From Bugulina stolonifera (Eukaryota > Bryozoa > Gymnolaemata > Cheilostomatida > Bugulidae), in the NCBI GenBank assembly GCA_935421135.1, contig OW285188.1, forward strand, positions 2,191,001-2,255,000: 64,000 nt of DNA. The letters run 5' to 3'. Under the pieces are notes generated by a model that saw only the letters and a program-made list of their open reading frames with translations, did no database searches and was not told where the DNA came from. How positions within the stretch are numbered: the stretch's first letter is position 1; each line of letters begins with the position of its first letter. Shown piece by piece: positions 35,001 through 47,100 of the stretch. A program made the position numbers and the translations under genes.

Positions 35001-38000
35001 GTACTGTGTAGTATATAGAGTACTATGTAGTGTATAGAGTACTGTGTAGTATATAGAGTACTGTATAGTGTATAGAGTACTGGGTAGTGTATAGAGTACT
35101 GTATAGTATATAGAGTACTGTATAGTATATAGAGTACTGTGTAGTGTATAGAGTATTGTGTAGTATATAGAGTACTGTGTAGTGTATAGAGTACTGTGTA
35201 GTATATAGAGTGCTGTGTAGTGTATAGAGTACTGTGTAGTATATAGAGTACTGTGTAGTATATAGAGTACTGTGTAGTGTATAGAGTACTGTGTAGTATA
35301 TAGAGTACTGTGTAGTGTATAGAGTACTGTGTAGTATATAGAGTACTGTGTAGTGTATAGAGTACTGTGTAGTATATAGAGTACTGTGTAGTATATAGAG
35401 TATTGTGTAGTATATAGAGTACTGTGTAGTATATAGAGTACTATGTAGTGTATAGAGTACTGTGTAGTATATAGAGTACTGTATAGTGTATAGAGTACTG
35501 TGTAGTGTATAGAGTACTGTATAGTATATAGAGTACTGTATAGTATATAGAGTACTGTGTAGTGTATAGAGTATTGTGTAGTATATAGAGTACTGTGTAG
35601 TGTATAGAGTACTGTGTAGTATATAGAGTACTGTGTAGTATATAGAGTACTGTGTAGTATATAGAGTACTGTATAGTATATAGAGTACTGTGTAGTGTAT
35701 AGAGTACTGTGTAGTATATAGAGTACTGTGTAGTATATAGAGTACTGTGTAGTATATAGAGTACTGTGTAGTGTATAGAGTACTGTGTAGTATATAGAGT
35801 ACTATGTAGTGTATAGAGTACTGTATAGTATATAGAGTACTGTGTAGTATATAGAGTACTGTGTAGTATATAGAGTACTGTGTAGTATATAGAGTACTAT
35901 GTAGTGTATAGAGTACTGTGTAGTGTATAGAGTACTGTGTAGTGTATAGAGTACTGTATAGTGTATAGACTACTGTGTAGTATATAGAGTACTGTATAGT
36001 ATATAGAGTACTGTATAGTATATAGAGTATTGTGTAGTATATAGAGTACTGTGTAGTATATAGAGTATTGTGTAGTATATAGAGTATTGTGTAGTATATA
36101 GAGTACTGTGTAGTATATAGAGTACTGTATAGTGTATAGACTACTGTGTAGTATATAGAGTACTGTGTAGTATATAGAGTACTGTGTAGTATATAGAGTA
36201 CTGTATAGTGTATAGAGTACTGTATAGTATATAGAGTACTGTGTAGTATATAGAGTACTGTGTAGTATATAGAGTACTGTGTAGTGTATAGAGTACTGTG
36301 TAGTGTATAGAGTACTGTGTAGTGTATAGAGTACTGTATAGTGTATAGACTACTGTATAGTATATAGAGTACTGTGTAGTATATAGAGTACTGTATAGTA
36401 TATAGAGTACTGTGTAGTATATAGAGTACTGTGTAGTATATAGAGTACTGTGTAGTATATAGAGTACTGTGTAGTATATAGAGTACTGTGTAGTATATAG
36501 AGTATTGTGTAGTATATAGAGTACTATGTAGTGCATAGAGTACTGTGTAGTATATAGAGTACTGTATAGTGTATAGAGTACTGTGTAGTGTATAGAGTAC
36601 TGTATAGTATATAGAGTACTGTGTAGTATATAGAGTACTGTGTAGTATATAGAGTACTGTATAGTATATAGAGTACTGTGTAGTGTATAGAGTACTGTGT
36701 AGTATATAGAGTACTGTGTAGTGTATAGAGTACTGTGTAGTATATAGAGTACTGTGTAGTATATAGAGTATTGTGTAGTATATAGAGTACTGTGTAGTAT
36801 ATAGAGTACTATGTAGTGTATAGAGTACTGTGTAGTATATAGAGTACTGTATAGTGTATAGAGTACTGGGTAGTGTATAGAGTACTGTATAGTATATAGA
36901 GTACTGTATAGTATATAGAGTACTGTGTAGTGTATAGAGTATTGTGTAGTATATAGAGTACTGTGTAGTGTATAGAGTACTGTGTAGTATATAGAGTGCT
37001 GTGTAGTGTATAGAGTACTGTGTAGTATATAGAGTACTGTGTAGTATATAGAGTACTGTGTAGTGTATAGAGTACTGTGTAGTATATAGAGTACTGTGTA
37101 GTGTATAGAGTACTGTGTAGTATATAGAGTACTGTGTAGTGTATAGAGTACTGTGTAGTATATAGAGTACTGTGTAGTATATAGAGTATTGTGTAGTATA
37201 TAGAGTACTGTGTAGTATATAGAGTACTATGTAGTGTATAGAGTACTGTGTAGTATATAGAGTACTGTATAGTGTATAGAGTACTGTGTAGTGTATAGAG
37301 TACTGTATAGTATATAGAGTACTGTATAGTATATAGAGTACTGTGTAGTGTATAGAGTATTGTGTAGTATATAGAGTACTGTGTAGTATATAGAGTACTG
37401 ACCATTCACTCTGTATTTGGTAGGTCATTGTATCAATCTGCAGAGGTTCAGCTACGTAGTAGATACCCCACAGGCCTGTGTCCATGTAGTTAGTGTTGAA
37501 GGACTGGAAGCTGTTGCACAGGTTACCCTGGGCACTGTTGGCAGCTAGTACGGAGGGGAGGTTGGAGCCCCCACCCATAGCCCTGTCCCATGAACCTATG
37601 AGAGTGTTGGCTACCATCAAAGCTATATTGTCACTATTATCCCAGCCACAAGTCTCCACAGCAATGGCAATGTGGGCCAGTGGCATGGCATCATCTCGTA
37701 CACGTATCTATTGAGTAGAGGAACATTTGTTACAGTATACTGTATGTTTCATGTCTAGGAGCGCACAACGTTAGATAAGGTGGACAGAGTCATGTGTTGA
37801 GTAGTTACAGCAAAAGAAAACAGTGTATATACCTACGTACATGTACAGTGTATATACCTACGTACATGTACAGTGTATATACCTACGTACATGTACAGTG
37901 TATATATCTACGTACGTGTACAGTGTATATACCTACGTACATGTACAGTATATATATCTACGTACGTGTACAGTGTATATACCTACGTACGTGTACAGTG

Positions 38001-41000
38001 TATATACCTATGTAAACGTACAGTGTATATACCTACGTACATGTACAGTGTATATATCTACGTACGTGTACAGTGTATATACCTACGTACACGTACAGTG
38101 TATATACCTACGTACGTGTACAGTGTATATACCTACGTACACGTACAGTGTATATACCTACGTACGTGTACAGTGTATATACCTACGTACACGTACAGTG
38201 TATATACCTACGTACGTGTACAGTGTTTATACCTACATACATGTACAGTGTATATACCTACGTACATGTAGTGTATATAGATAACGAGTCGAGGGAATAG
38301 AGCACCATGTCAACCAGTCAGACACAGTTACATGTATGTATAACATACTATATTAAGTGATAGAGTGAGAACCTACCTCACTGCCTGTGAACACTGCGGG
38401 TGGCATGTCTGGTACTCCTGCAGCAGAATTTTCATAAGATGGAGAGAGATTGCCAAGATACTTATCAGCGAATGAGCACAGCTTATCGTGATCAACTCCA
38501 CCAGCTCCGGCCAGCACTATACGATGAGGTTTATAATGGCTGCCGATGTAGTCTAGCAGATCACTTCTCTGTATGGAACTGTGGGAAGAGAGAGAGAGAG
38601 AGGCGATGTGCATGTATACATGTATGTATATATAGTAGTGTACATATCACTAGACAACATATGCACACGGACTTACTTGATGTTTTCAGTTGGGCCCAAA
38701 ATTGTGAATCCCAGTGGGGTTCCCTGATAGGCTGCTGAGTGCATGTGATCAAACACCACTTCCTGTAGATTTGTCTCCACTTCTTGCATCTCACGGAGAA
38801 TTACTCCTCGTTCCCTCTCCATCTCCTGCTCACCCAGAGTGCTGTTCTGTACAATATCTGTGTGAGGCAACAAAATCAATTACACTACACAATGTTACAG
38901 TAGACTACACAATGTCACAGTAGACTACACAGTGCTACAGTAGACTACACTATGTTACAGTAGACTACACAATGTTACAGTAGACTACACAATGTCACAG
39001 TAGACTACACAGTGCTACAGTGTATACTACACTATGTTACAGTGTATACTACACTATGTTACAGTAGACTACACAATGTTACAGTAGACTACACAATGTC
39101 ACAGTAGACTACACTATGTTACAGTAGACTACACAATGTCACAGTAAACTACACTATGTTACAGTAGACTACACTATGTTACAGTAGACTACACAATGTT
39201 AGAGTAGACTACACAATGTTACAGTAGACTACACAATGTCACAGTAGACTACACTATGTTACAGTAGACTACACTATGTTACAGTAGACTACACAATGTC
39301 ACAGTAGACTACACAGTGCTACACTATACTACACATTGTATATTCAACTGTTACCTGAGAGAATCTCCACAGATTTCTCCAGGTCGGATGAGAATGCCTT
39401 AGCATAGTACACAGTCTGTTCCCTGGATGTATATGCATTGAGGTGAGCTCCCATGTTCTCTACTTCCAACTCCAGCTGTGTCTGGGTTCTCTTCTTAGTT
39501 CCCTAGATAATACACAACTCGGTGGGTTATACACACTACACACCAAACATACCATCATGATATAACGGACAGTTGTACCAGTCTAATAGTAAGCTCTTAC
39601 ATGTATGTCTTACCCCTATGGCTACATTGTAATTCAGCAGAGACATATAGAATAAGACAGTTCAGACAGGAAAGGAGGTGTATCCTACCTTGAATATCAT
39701 GTGCTCAAGGAAATGAGCGGCTCCGTTTGTCTTCTCAGTCTCATACCTGCTGCCGGCATCAATCCATAGGCCTACAGTACAGGTAGGGTTACCAGTGTCC
39801 TCAGTAGCTACCCTTAACCCATTATCTAGGGTTGTGACTTTAGTCTCTGGTGTGTTTGATATAGATGTCCTGTACAGATGACTGATCGATGTAGACTGTA
39901 GGCGTGTAGAGTTGACCTAAACATGTTAAATGTCAATAATTATTCCTTTCCCTAAATAGCATAATATCCAAAACAGAAATCAACTCAACCCCATCTTTAC
40001 CAATTGCATAAAAGTCGCCAATAGCCAGGCCTACTATAGCCTACTATCGACAACAAAACCAAAACTGTACCATGAATGCTTATGATGATTCCTTCACTAA
40101 GACAGAACACAAAGTAAGGAGCCATTAGCCTAGAAAGAACCAGCCACTGTCCATCAGTAACGTTTAAACGAAAAGCATAATCCTCGTGGTGTTAATTAAC
40201 CCTGGCTGGGCGATTGGAAGTCCTCACGTAACATACTTCTGGGTCTGTGGAGTCATGGGATGGACTGGAATCTGGTGGCTGAAATCATTTGTTTATCCAG
40301 CTGTATCGGATATCTAGGCTACTAATACTACAACCACACTGGCACCTAACTCTTGAGAAATATCGTAACATTGATCCAAGACCTGAAATTTGTCACTCGC
40401 ATTGCAAACAAAAAGGGCCCTGCTAGACAGTATGCCTCTGTATAGTTAAGCGGGCAATTTACTAGGAGTTTGCCTACAAATCTCTACTTAGTTACCACAC
40501 TTGAAATATGCCTGTGCTACACGGGGCCCACCAGCTACTATAGAAGTGGAAGCCATAGGAATTGCAAGAAACCTAGCTATGTACTCTATCTCGAACATAA
40601 TTAGTAGATGGTAAATAAGAGGTAAAATTTAAATTGGCACCTCCACAAGACAGACGGAAATCAATAGGACTAAGCCTGCTGACGGATATCCTATCATCGT
40701 GGAGATTCCCTTCACTCTTAGGACAACTTAAAATGGAGTAATAAGCAAACCAGTCTCATGCTTCAAAATAAGGGTACAACCTAAACGATCCTTCACTATA
40801 TCTGAGCTTTGGGGAATTCATACCACAGCAGCTGAGTTTACAACCACAAACTGCATTCAAACTTCAAGAAACCCGTACATTAATATTAAACACATAATCT
40901 ACAGATTAGTAACTAGTCCTACGCAAAAAATAACTACAGAACTTGGCCCATACTTGCACTCGCTTTCCAACAAAGTTCCCTGTAGCCTATATTATAGTCA

Positions 41001-41409
41001 TACGCTACATAACATAGTACATCATACTTGCTGAATGCTGGTCAACACCACTACAGTACTTGTTTGTTTATACTTGGTTGGTACTTTTTACTACTGCATT
41101 TTAACAGTCATGTGTAGATTTTAAGTTCGATAGAGATGAACATTGTATTTCAAGAGATAACGAAGCATAGGCCACTGCACAGAACTCAGGAGGGACCCGA
41201 TTCGGGTCCCGAAATCCTGCGTTAGTCTAGTGTTAGTGTAGAAGACCTCCACACAGGGTTTAATGACTGGTCTGTAACTAAATTGAGAAGAGAAAAAACA
41301 CACTGGCATAACCTTTAAACATTGAGTAAATTACACTCATCCTTACACAAGTTAGGCGAGGTAATCCTCTGGTAAGTGCAGAAGAGACGAGCATAAGCTT
41401 AGAAGCCAT
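29012..41409 (-). CDS. PMPCB: Mitochondrial processing peptidase, beta subunit (8 exons, 480 residues)
   Basis: Exons in coding order (complement): 41409-41347, 39916-39689, 39502-39355, 38857-38677, 38578-38377, 37707-37403, 29615-29441, 29152-29012; 481 codons with stop, the family's usual length. The basic, Leu/Ser-rich N terminus ([19 protein letters not shown]) is a mitochondrial targeting sequence. The inverted zinc motif HFLEH (residues 89-93) and the distal ligand Glu 169 in LREMQEVE, 76 residues on, are intact, so this is the catalytic subunit, which pairs with the alpha subunit in the matrix to remove presequences. Strongly conserved blocks include [58 protein letters not shown] and GPIEQL. 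Intron 6 is 7.8 kb and holds a split 19-bp satellite plus a foldback element; introns 3 and 5 also contain minisatellites. Confidence 0.95.
29630..30242. repeat. 19-bp minisatellite, short arm (about 32 copies)
   Basis: Units of TATAGAGTACTGTGTAGTA in intron 6 of the peptidase gene, with G/A, T/C and GTATAGT variants. It is continuous in register and type with 33189-37400; the two blocks are separated by the foldback element. Confidence 0.93.
30243..33188. mobile_element. 2.95-kb foldback element (inverted-repeat arms of about 1.25 kb)
   Basis: The ends are AGGGCCATTCCATGGGGACT and its exact reverse complement. Inverted similarity continues almost without break from 30243 to about 31490 against 33188 back to about 31930, with scattered substitutions and small indels. 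Matching blocks include GTATGGTCAACATATTGAGG, CGGCTCAAATTCAACATGGC and TCACACGTTTGTTAAATGAG. The spacer of about 430 bp has no clear coding. It is inserted in the 19-bp satellite; a 2-bp AT/TA duplication restores the unit. It resembles foldback transposons or a long-TIR MITE. A transcript of the host intron would contain a hairpin of more than 1 kb. Confidence 0.9.
33189..37400. repeat. 19-bp minisatellite, long arm (about 220 copies) with 1786-bp higher-order duplication
   Basis: Same unit as 29630-30242. Rare variants recur at a fixed distance: GGGTAG at 35081 and 36867, GTGCTG at 35211 and 36997, and a GTGCATAG variant near 34745 and 36531; each pair is 1786 bp apart, which is 94 x 19. 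A smaller repeat of 228 bp (12 units) occurs near 33580/33808. The array ends two bases from the exon 6 donor at 37401-37402. Confidence 0.95.
37819..38277. repeat. 25-bp minisatellite in intron 5 of the peptidase gene
   Basis: About 18 units of CAGTGTATATACCTACGTAC plus RTGTA or ACGTA. Every unit has palindromic TACGTA and GTACATGTAC-type words. Confidence 0.93.
38889..39340. repeat. 20-bp minisatellite in intron 3 of the peptidase gene
   Basis: About 22 units of ACAGTAGACTACACAATGTT with T/C and A/T variants, filling nearly the whole intron between exons 38677-38857 and 39355-39502. Confidence 0.93.
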
Positions 41410-41928
41410 GATTAAAGCCGGTTGTTGCCCAGTGTTGTGTGATCACTCGGTATTAATAGCGCAAGAAAACCCGCTTTCTAAATTCAGTTGCTTGTTATTT
41501 ATATATCAATATTTTCGGCATAAATTTCTAAAATATTTAAAAATATCATACTTGTTTTTGTCATGAATGGATGCATGTATACATTTGCACATTATCGAGC
41601 GCTGTGTTGGTTTTGAAACTTTAAGTTTTTATAACGAATTACCAAACGTTAGAAGTAATGAGTAAACAACCCCCAATGTATTTATAACCGCATTTCTAAG
41701 AGAGAGGACAACTTTCTAGTTTGCAATGTCAAAAACTGCTTAGCAAGCCCACTTGCTATGCTCATTACTTGTAATATGACCCAGACATAGTCAGGCAATC
41801 AACATCCTAGTCAGTGTGCTTGTGTTTTCATGTATTTTATAATTCATAGTTGCATTCCAGGGTTTATATTTATTATTTATATAAAAAACTCATCAAAGTA
41901 CTATCAATTCTTCCTTTGTTGATATACC

Positions 41929-42116
41929 CAAGGAGTAAGAGAGAAGGAGGCTCGTCCATGAGAATTTTGTGTTCGATGCGCTCCTCGGTTTAAAAATATG
42001 AGCACATGAGTCGCTGGCATTAAGCGAGTAGACAACTCCGTTGAATCGTGATGCGCTTCTTCATTGCTAAACAGGCATAAAAGCAATGCACATGTGCACG
42101 GCTCTCTTACTCCTTG
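41929..42116. mobile_element. 188-bp CAAGGAG-ended MITE, short copy
   Basis: Same terminal inverted repeats as 21634-22487 (CAAGGAGTAAGAGAGAAGGA at one end, CTCTTACTCCTTG at the other) and the same subterminal sequence with TTCGATG and GAGTAGACAACT blocks, in inverse orientation. It is flanked by GATATACC at 41921-41928 and 42116-42123. It looks like an internal deletion product of the longer form. Confidence 0.88.
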
Positions 42117-42289
42117 ATATACCTAACTAGTGAACTAGCTGGTGCATGCATCATGTATATACATGAGAGATATTTAGGGAAGCTTCAAGGAGATTGTGTA
42201 GAACCTTAGCTGCCACATGGGAAAAGATTGTGAGACCTTTCTTCCTACCTAAAAGAGTAAAAGTTCAGTAGCTGAGTTGGCTGCACAAG

Positions 42290-42721
42290 CAAAGTTCATC
42301 CAGTAAACGATGCGCATAGTCATTTGCCGTGGTTCTCTCACTAAAATCTGCAAAATGTTGCTCTTTGACGAGCGCCCAACCTATGACCAACCGCTTAGGC
42401 TATAAAAATATAGGTTGACGTAATTGCACAAAAAGCGTAATTTTAACCATTTTTGGTCTACATGAGGCAATGATAATATGTATATTATCATTGCATGTGG
42501 CATAAATAGTCCAGACCACGTGCTCAGTAGAATGGCTCAAACTTTTTGGACCTTTTTTTTGGGCCAATTTTTTCGCCAATCTTGAGAAAACTCCATTGTT
42601 TTATTGGTAATTTTTCGCTGCCACCTAACTACGTTGGACTAGGCCGTTTATTAGGTCAGGTTTCGCGCGATCCTATTGGTGCAGAAACCCGTGGAATAAC
42701 TTATTCATTCTATAAACTTTG
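42290..42721. mobile_element. 432-bp CAAAGTT-ended non-autonomous transposon, copy 1
   Basis: The ends are CAAAGTTCATCCAG and CTATAAACTTTG. Flanks GCACAAG (42283-42289) and GTACAAG (42722-42728) are a 7-bp duplication with one mismatch. The interior matches 54607-55139 in inverse orientation, for example CCAGTAAACGATGCGCAT and CCTATTGGTGCA. An internal perfect hairpin lies around 42466-42492. Confidence 0.8.
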
Positions 42722-44120
42722 GTACAAGTATAAAATAAAATAGTGCTCCATAGTAAGACTAGCCTACATATTCGCCGCTACTGGTTAGTTTTAAGTTAGT
42801 AAAAAGTGAAGGTACAGTTGAGCCTATGCACTATGATGAAAAGGTACATACGGTGTACCTTTATTCATCTCACTTATAAAATGCTACTTTAAACAATACC
42901 TCTGATGGCACCAGAGTCCCACACTATTTAAAACCGAAATTCTCAAAATCAAATACTTTTAACAATATTGTTATTATGATAGCTACACATATTTAACGTG
43001 TTCTATTGACCGCTTTCTTGTCCTTTTACTCACTTCATATAATACATCCACCACATGCAGTTATTGTAGCTTTCAATCTTCCTTTCAAACCTGAGTAACA
43101 GAAACTGGGTAAAATAGATATGTAATATTATTAGTACTACACAAGTTTAGATAGTTTGCTAATATTTTTTTATATATAAAAGTTTAACAGTACATATTTT
43201 ATTACATTTATAATTATTAAAGTTATATTGTGGATAAAAGCAAATGTTAGAAATTTTTCCTACAAAATCAAGTGATAGTCTTATGATGGATTGCATAATC
43301 ATCACAGATTGCATATAAAATGGTTGTGGGGGGGGGGGAGGTAGACACTAGCCTCAGTTCCCCTTAATTCAACATTAAGGACTAATTCTAGGACAAGAGG
43401 CTATAAAAGACTAAAAAGCTTTAAATGTCTAAGAACATCATGTGAAATGTTGAAATGGGAAAATACATTAGAAACAGTATTGAATATACATGTACATGTA
43501 ATTTGATGTATACATATAAAACGGTGAACAAGTGTGTGACTAATAAATACATTGCAAATCTACAATTAATCAATATGATGGTTGATAAAAATTAATAAAT
43601 TATTTACAATTATGCAAACATAACTAGATCGAAGTAATACATGAGCATGAATCAGTGTTTCACTGATACACTGTATAATATTATCAGTCAATTATTGAGT
43701 CTAATGGCAGGTAATCCAAATTATCAATTCATTTGACTATACAACTGACATGGATCAACAACTGCTTAGCCGTATCTATTCCATATGGTATAGCTGTAGA
43801 ATGACATCGCATTGTTCTATTTGCAGGTAAATTACCTTGGACTTAGGAACAGGTAGAGATCCTTCTACTCAATCTCTAACCGGCTGGCCCCAAACTTAGG
43901 AAGCATCACAACTCTTTAATAAATAGGAAGTACCAGTCTAGGAATGCTATGTTGTAGAGAAACAGCATAGTTAGCCTTAGGCTACCATACCAGAGTCTTT
44001 GTTCACGTAGGGGGCCTAGAGCTTACAAAGCACCAAATACTACATGCAGGTGAGGGACGCTAGTCATTAGCACCACAATAATCTGTATGAAGAAAAGGAA
44101 CTCTGCTAAGCTGTCATCAT

Positions 44121-47100
44121 TCATGATAGTCTACAAAATATGAACATCTCATACTTATCTCATAATTTGTTGAAATTACGAGCACCTAATTGACATACAG
44201 TATTACACACAGAAGGTATGCTGATGAGCTCTACTAGTGGAACAACTGTGTAGTCATAATATACTACTCACTCTCTGAGTTGGAACCTCTTCTGTGCAAA
44301 CACTCTGATAAGGAAGGATCCGGAATCGTTGGCATTGAACGCTGATGGTATGATGACGTAGTGTCCTGGTGCTAGCTCAAATCTATTACTCACTTCTCTG
44401 TAGTTAATATACACACCGGATCTGCCAGCATCATAATTGTATCTAAAGTGATTTATTCCTAAATGTGCAGTCGGATCTGAAACCTGAAAAACACAACACC
44501 TTATTTCAAACATCTAATAACTATCACATAAACATACACAGACATTGTATTGATATTGGAATATGTATGTGACAAATATATTCAGAATGTTAAAATATAC
44601 ATGTAGGAGGTGGGAAAATAACTGCTGGTGTGCTACCTTTGCATACACGAGTAGGGTAGCTGAGTTGCAGCCACAATGCAATGCATGTACATTGCAATTT
44701 TACTCTCATTTAGTGCACATGTAAAAATGACAGTAGAATAGAGCAATTAGCGTGGAGTTGTCTTGCTTATGTGAAGGCGAGGCAGCTCTAACTGACAGCT
44801 TATATAAATTATAGCCGATCTGTAATGTCTTGACTCACCTTATACAATATGTAACCGATCTGCAATGTCTTGACTCCAAGGTGTCGCTGAGATCTGCGAT
44901 GCTCCTGCATCAGAGCAATGACTACACTGCATTTTCCCTCCGAATCAGGATCATCGACTATCGGATCAAAGTCATCTACAATAGTCACACGTGTTTGTAG
45001 ACTGCCAGAGTAATGTTTGTCTATAAAGTGGCATGCTATAGAGTATACATATAATATATTTGTGAGCCTGTGACATTACACATCTGAAAGTTCCAGATGC
45101 AGGCGTGTATGCTCAGTGTTAATGAAAGCCATTCTGTTTTCAGTGAATGCAATAAAGTAATACAATGTACAATGTAGATACATGTAGGGAGAGCACATTC
45201 TATATTTCTATGCTTGAACCAGTTGCTATATAATCTACCTATAGTATGTGCAATTGGAACCCACCTGGTGTGCTAAGTGTAAGCACATACTGAGGGTTCC
45301 TTGCAAATGATTCAAGGTCATTACGTGACCCTCCAGCAGTTGATCCAGGCAACCATTCCCCACGTATCAACTCTACATGACCTACAGTGACACAGCACAT
45401 TTCAGTTTGATGCAAAGAGGCTTTTGATCATCAAGCAGAAGGTGAATCTATTTGTTATGGTTAAAAGCTTTGGCAATAAACCATACAGTATCGGAAAGCT
45501 TAGTTCAGATGATAAAAATCCATTGATGGTCTAGTCTACTACTGTCTTTGCACAATAGACAGAACGAGTTAGAGAACATATCTACAGCAGTTATTTATTT
45601 ACTGCATAGTATTATTAATCTACTTCCACTACTGAGAGTGTCGAACCATAAAACTTGAATAGTTCTCTACCTGGTTGGTCACCTTTACCGTCTCCATCAA
45701 AGTCTGGACCAAGAGTACAGATGGTTATCTCCTGGAACTGCCTGCAGAAGTCTCGGAAGCTCATCCAGAACTCTCCATCTGCTTTACTAGTGAAGCTGAT
45801 CTTCTTCTTGGCGTCTTCATCTAGAAGGTTCCAACTCTCGTCACTACAAAATGGTAACAAGAAAAAAAACATGGCAGCCATTAAATATATGAAAGCAAGT
45901 TCAAATAAAGATTTTATTCTCTGGAAGTAAAATAATAACCGAAAAGTTGACTGCACAACCACTTATATTTACTTTATCTCAATTAATTTTATAAAACAAC
46001 AAAATTCTAAGAGAATTGATTATATTATTTGTGTTTGATACTCACTTGTCACTCCAGGAGCCTTTCCACTCTGTTTCATTTCCCCAAGGATTCCTTATTC
46101 TAAGCAGTTTCTCTGTGCCCATACGATGCCGCACTTTAACAGCATCCGTCACTGTATAGGCATGTCCAGCAACTAAACCATTGGCATCAGCCTGATTAGA
46201 ACTTTTCCAGTCACCCTTAAAAAGTAAAATAAACATGACTGCTACCAAATGAAAAACAATAGGGTCTAACAGTCAATCATACGATCTATTGCACGGCATG
46301 TGAATAATGGTTTACGTTTTCGAGAAAAGTTTTTATGGAATGATAGTTTAAAGCTTGAAAAGTGAACCCGTATAAAGAAAATCAGATAATTACCATTAGG
46401 ATGTCAACAAAAATGTAATCTCCTGAAGGCTACCTAACTACACAAACTACAATAAAAATCGATAGCACAGGTAACACTGATAGCATTGATAGTCTTGATA
46501 GTATCAATAGTACTGATAGTATCGATAGCACTGATAGTATTAATAGTATTTATAGCACTGACAACACCAGTAATGCTGATAGTACGAACAGTATCGATAG
46601 TACAGTGGTGGTATTTATAATACCAATAGTACTGACAGCATCGATAGTATTGGTAGTACTGATAGTATCGCTATTACTGATAGTATCGATAGTACTGTGT
46701 CGATAATACTGCGACTTAGGATATTTTAAAAGAATATAATTCCCAGTGAGAAAACGGGAAATAATGCACATTCAACTTCAAACCTCGCAATGGACAGGGT
46801 TGTCGCTGCCATGCTGTATTCAACTGCATAGAAAACACATAATTACATATTACTTACTTTTCTTGAGCAAGCAATAAATGAGCCAGCCTTGTTTGCTGAC
46901 AGAATTAGTTTATATAAAGCTGGATCCACTCCTTTAATTTCACATCTTTCTGCTAAACCTCCAGTTAGATCTACCAGAGCATCCATAGTTTGTCCTCCTT
47001 CTATGGCCTCATATGACCCGTGAAGTCTATAAATAGTACAAGACACATACATGTAGAATGTATAGTCTTTGTATACAGTAGCAGTAAGTATACATGTACC

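Larger units (their letters stand above)
41410..44120. other. Intergenic region between the peptidase promoter and the calpain 3' end
   Basis: It includes the upstream region of the peptidase gene (41410-41900), the short CAAGGAG element (41929-42116) and a CAAAGTT element (42290-42721). From 42722 to 44120 I see only AT-rich DNA, a G-run at about 43327 and no supported gene. Confidence 0.6.

Noticed and set aside
35023..37686. An 887-codon minus-strand frame joining peptidase exon 6 to the 19-bp array
   Set aside because: Only its first part (37707-37403) is coding; a GT donor at 37402-37401 ends the exon, and splicing to 29615 restores the conserved peptidase sequence EWMRLC.
42546..42743. 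65-codon frame inside the CAAAGTT element, with a related frame at 54642-54857
   Set aside because: Similarity between the two frames follows from both being copies of the same element; frame and stops are not conserved over the element.
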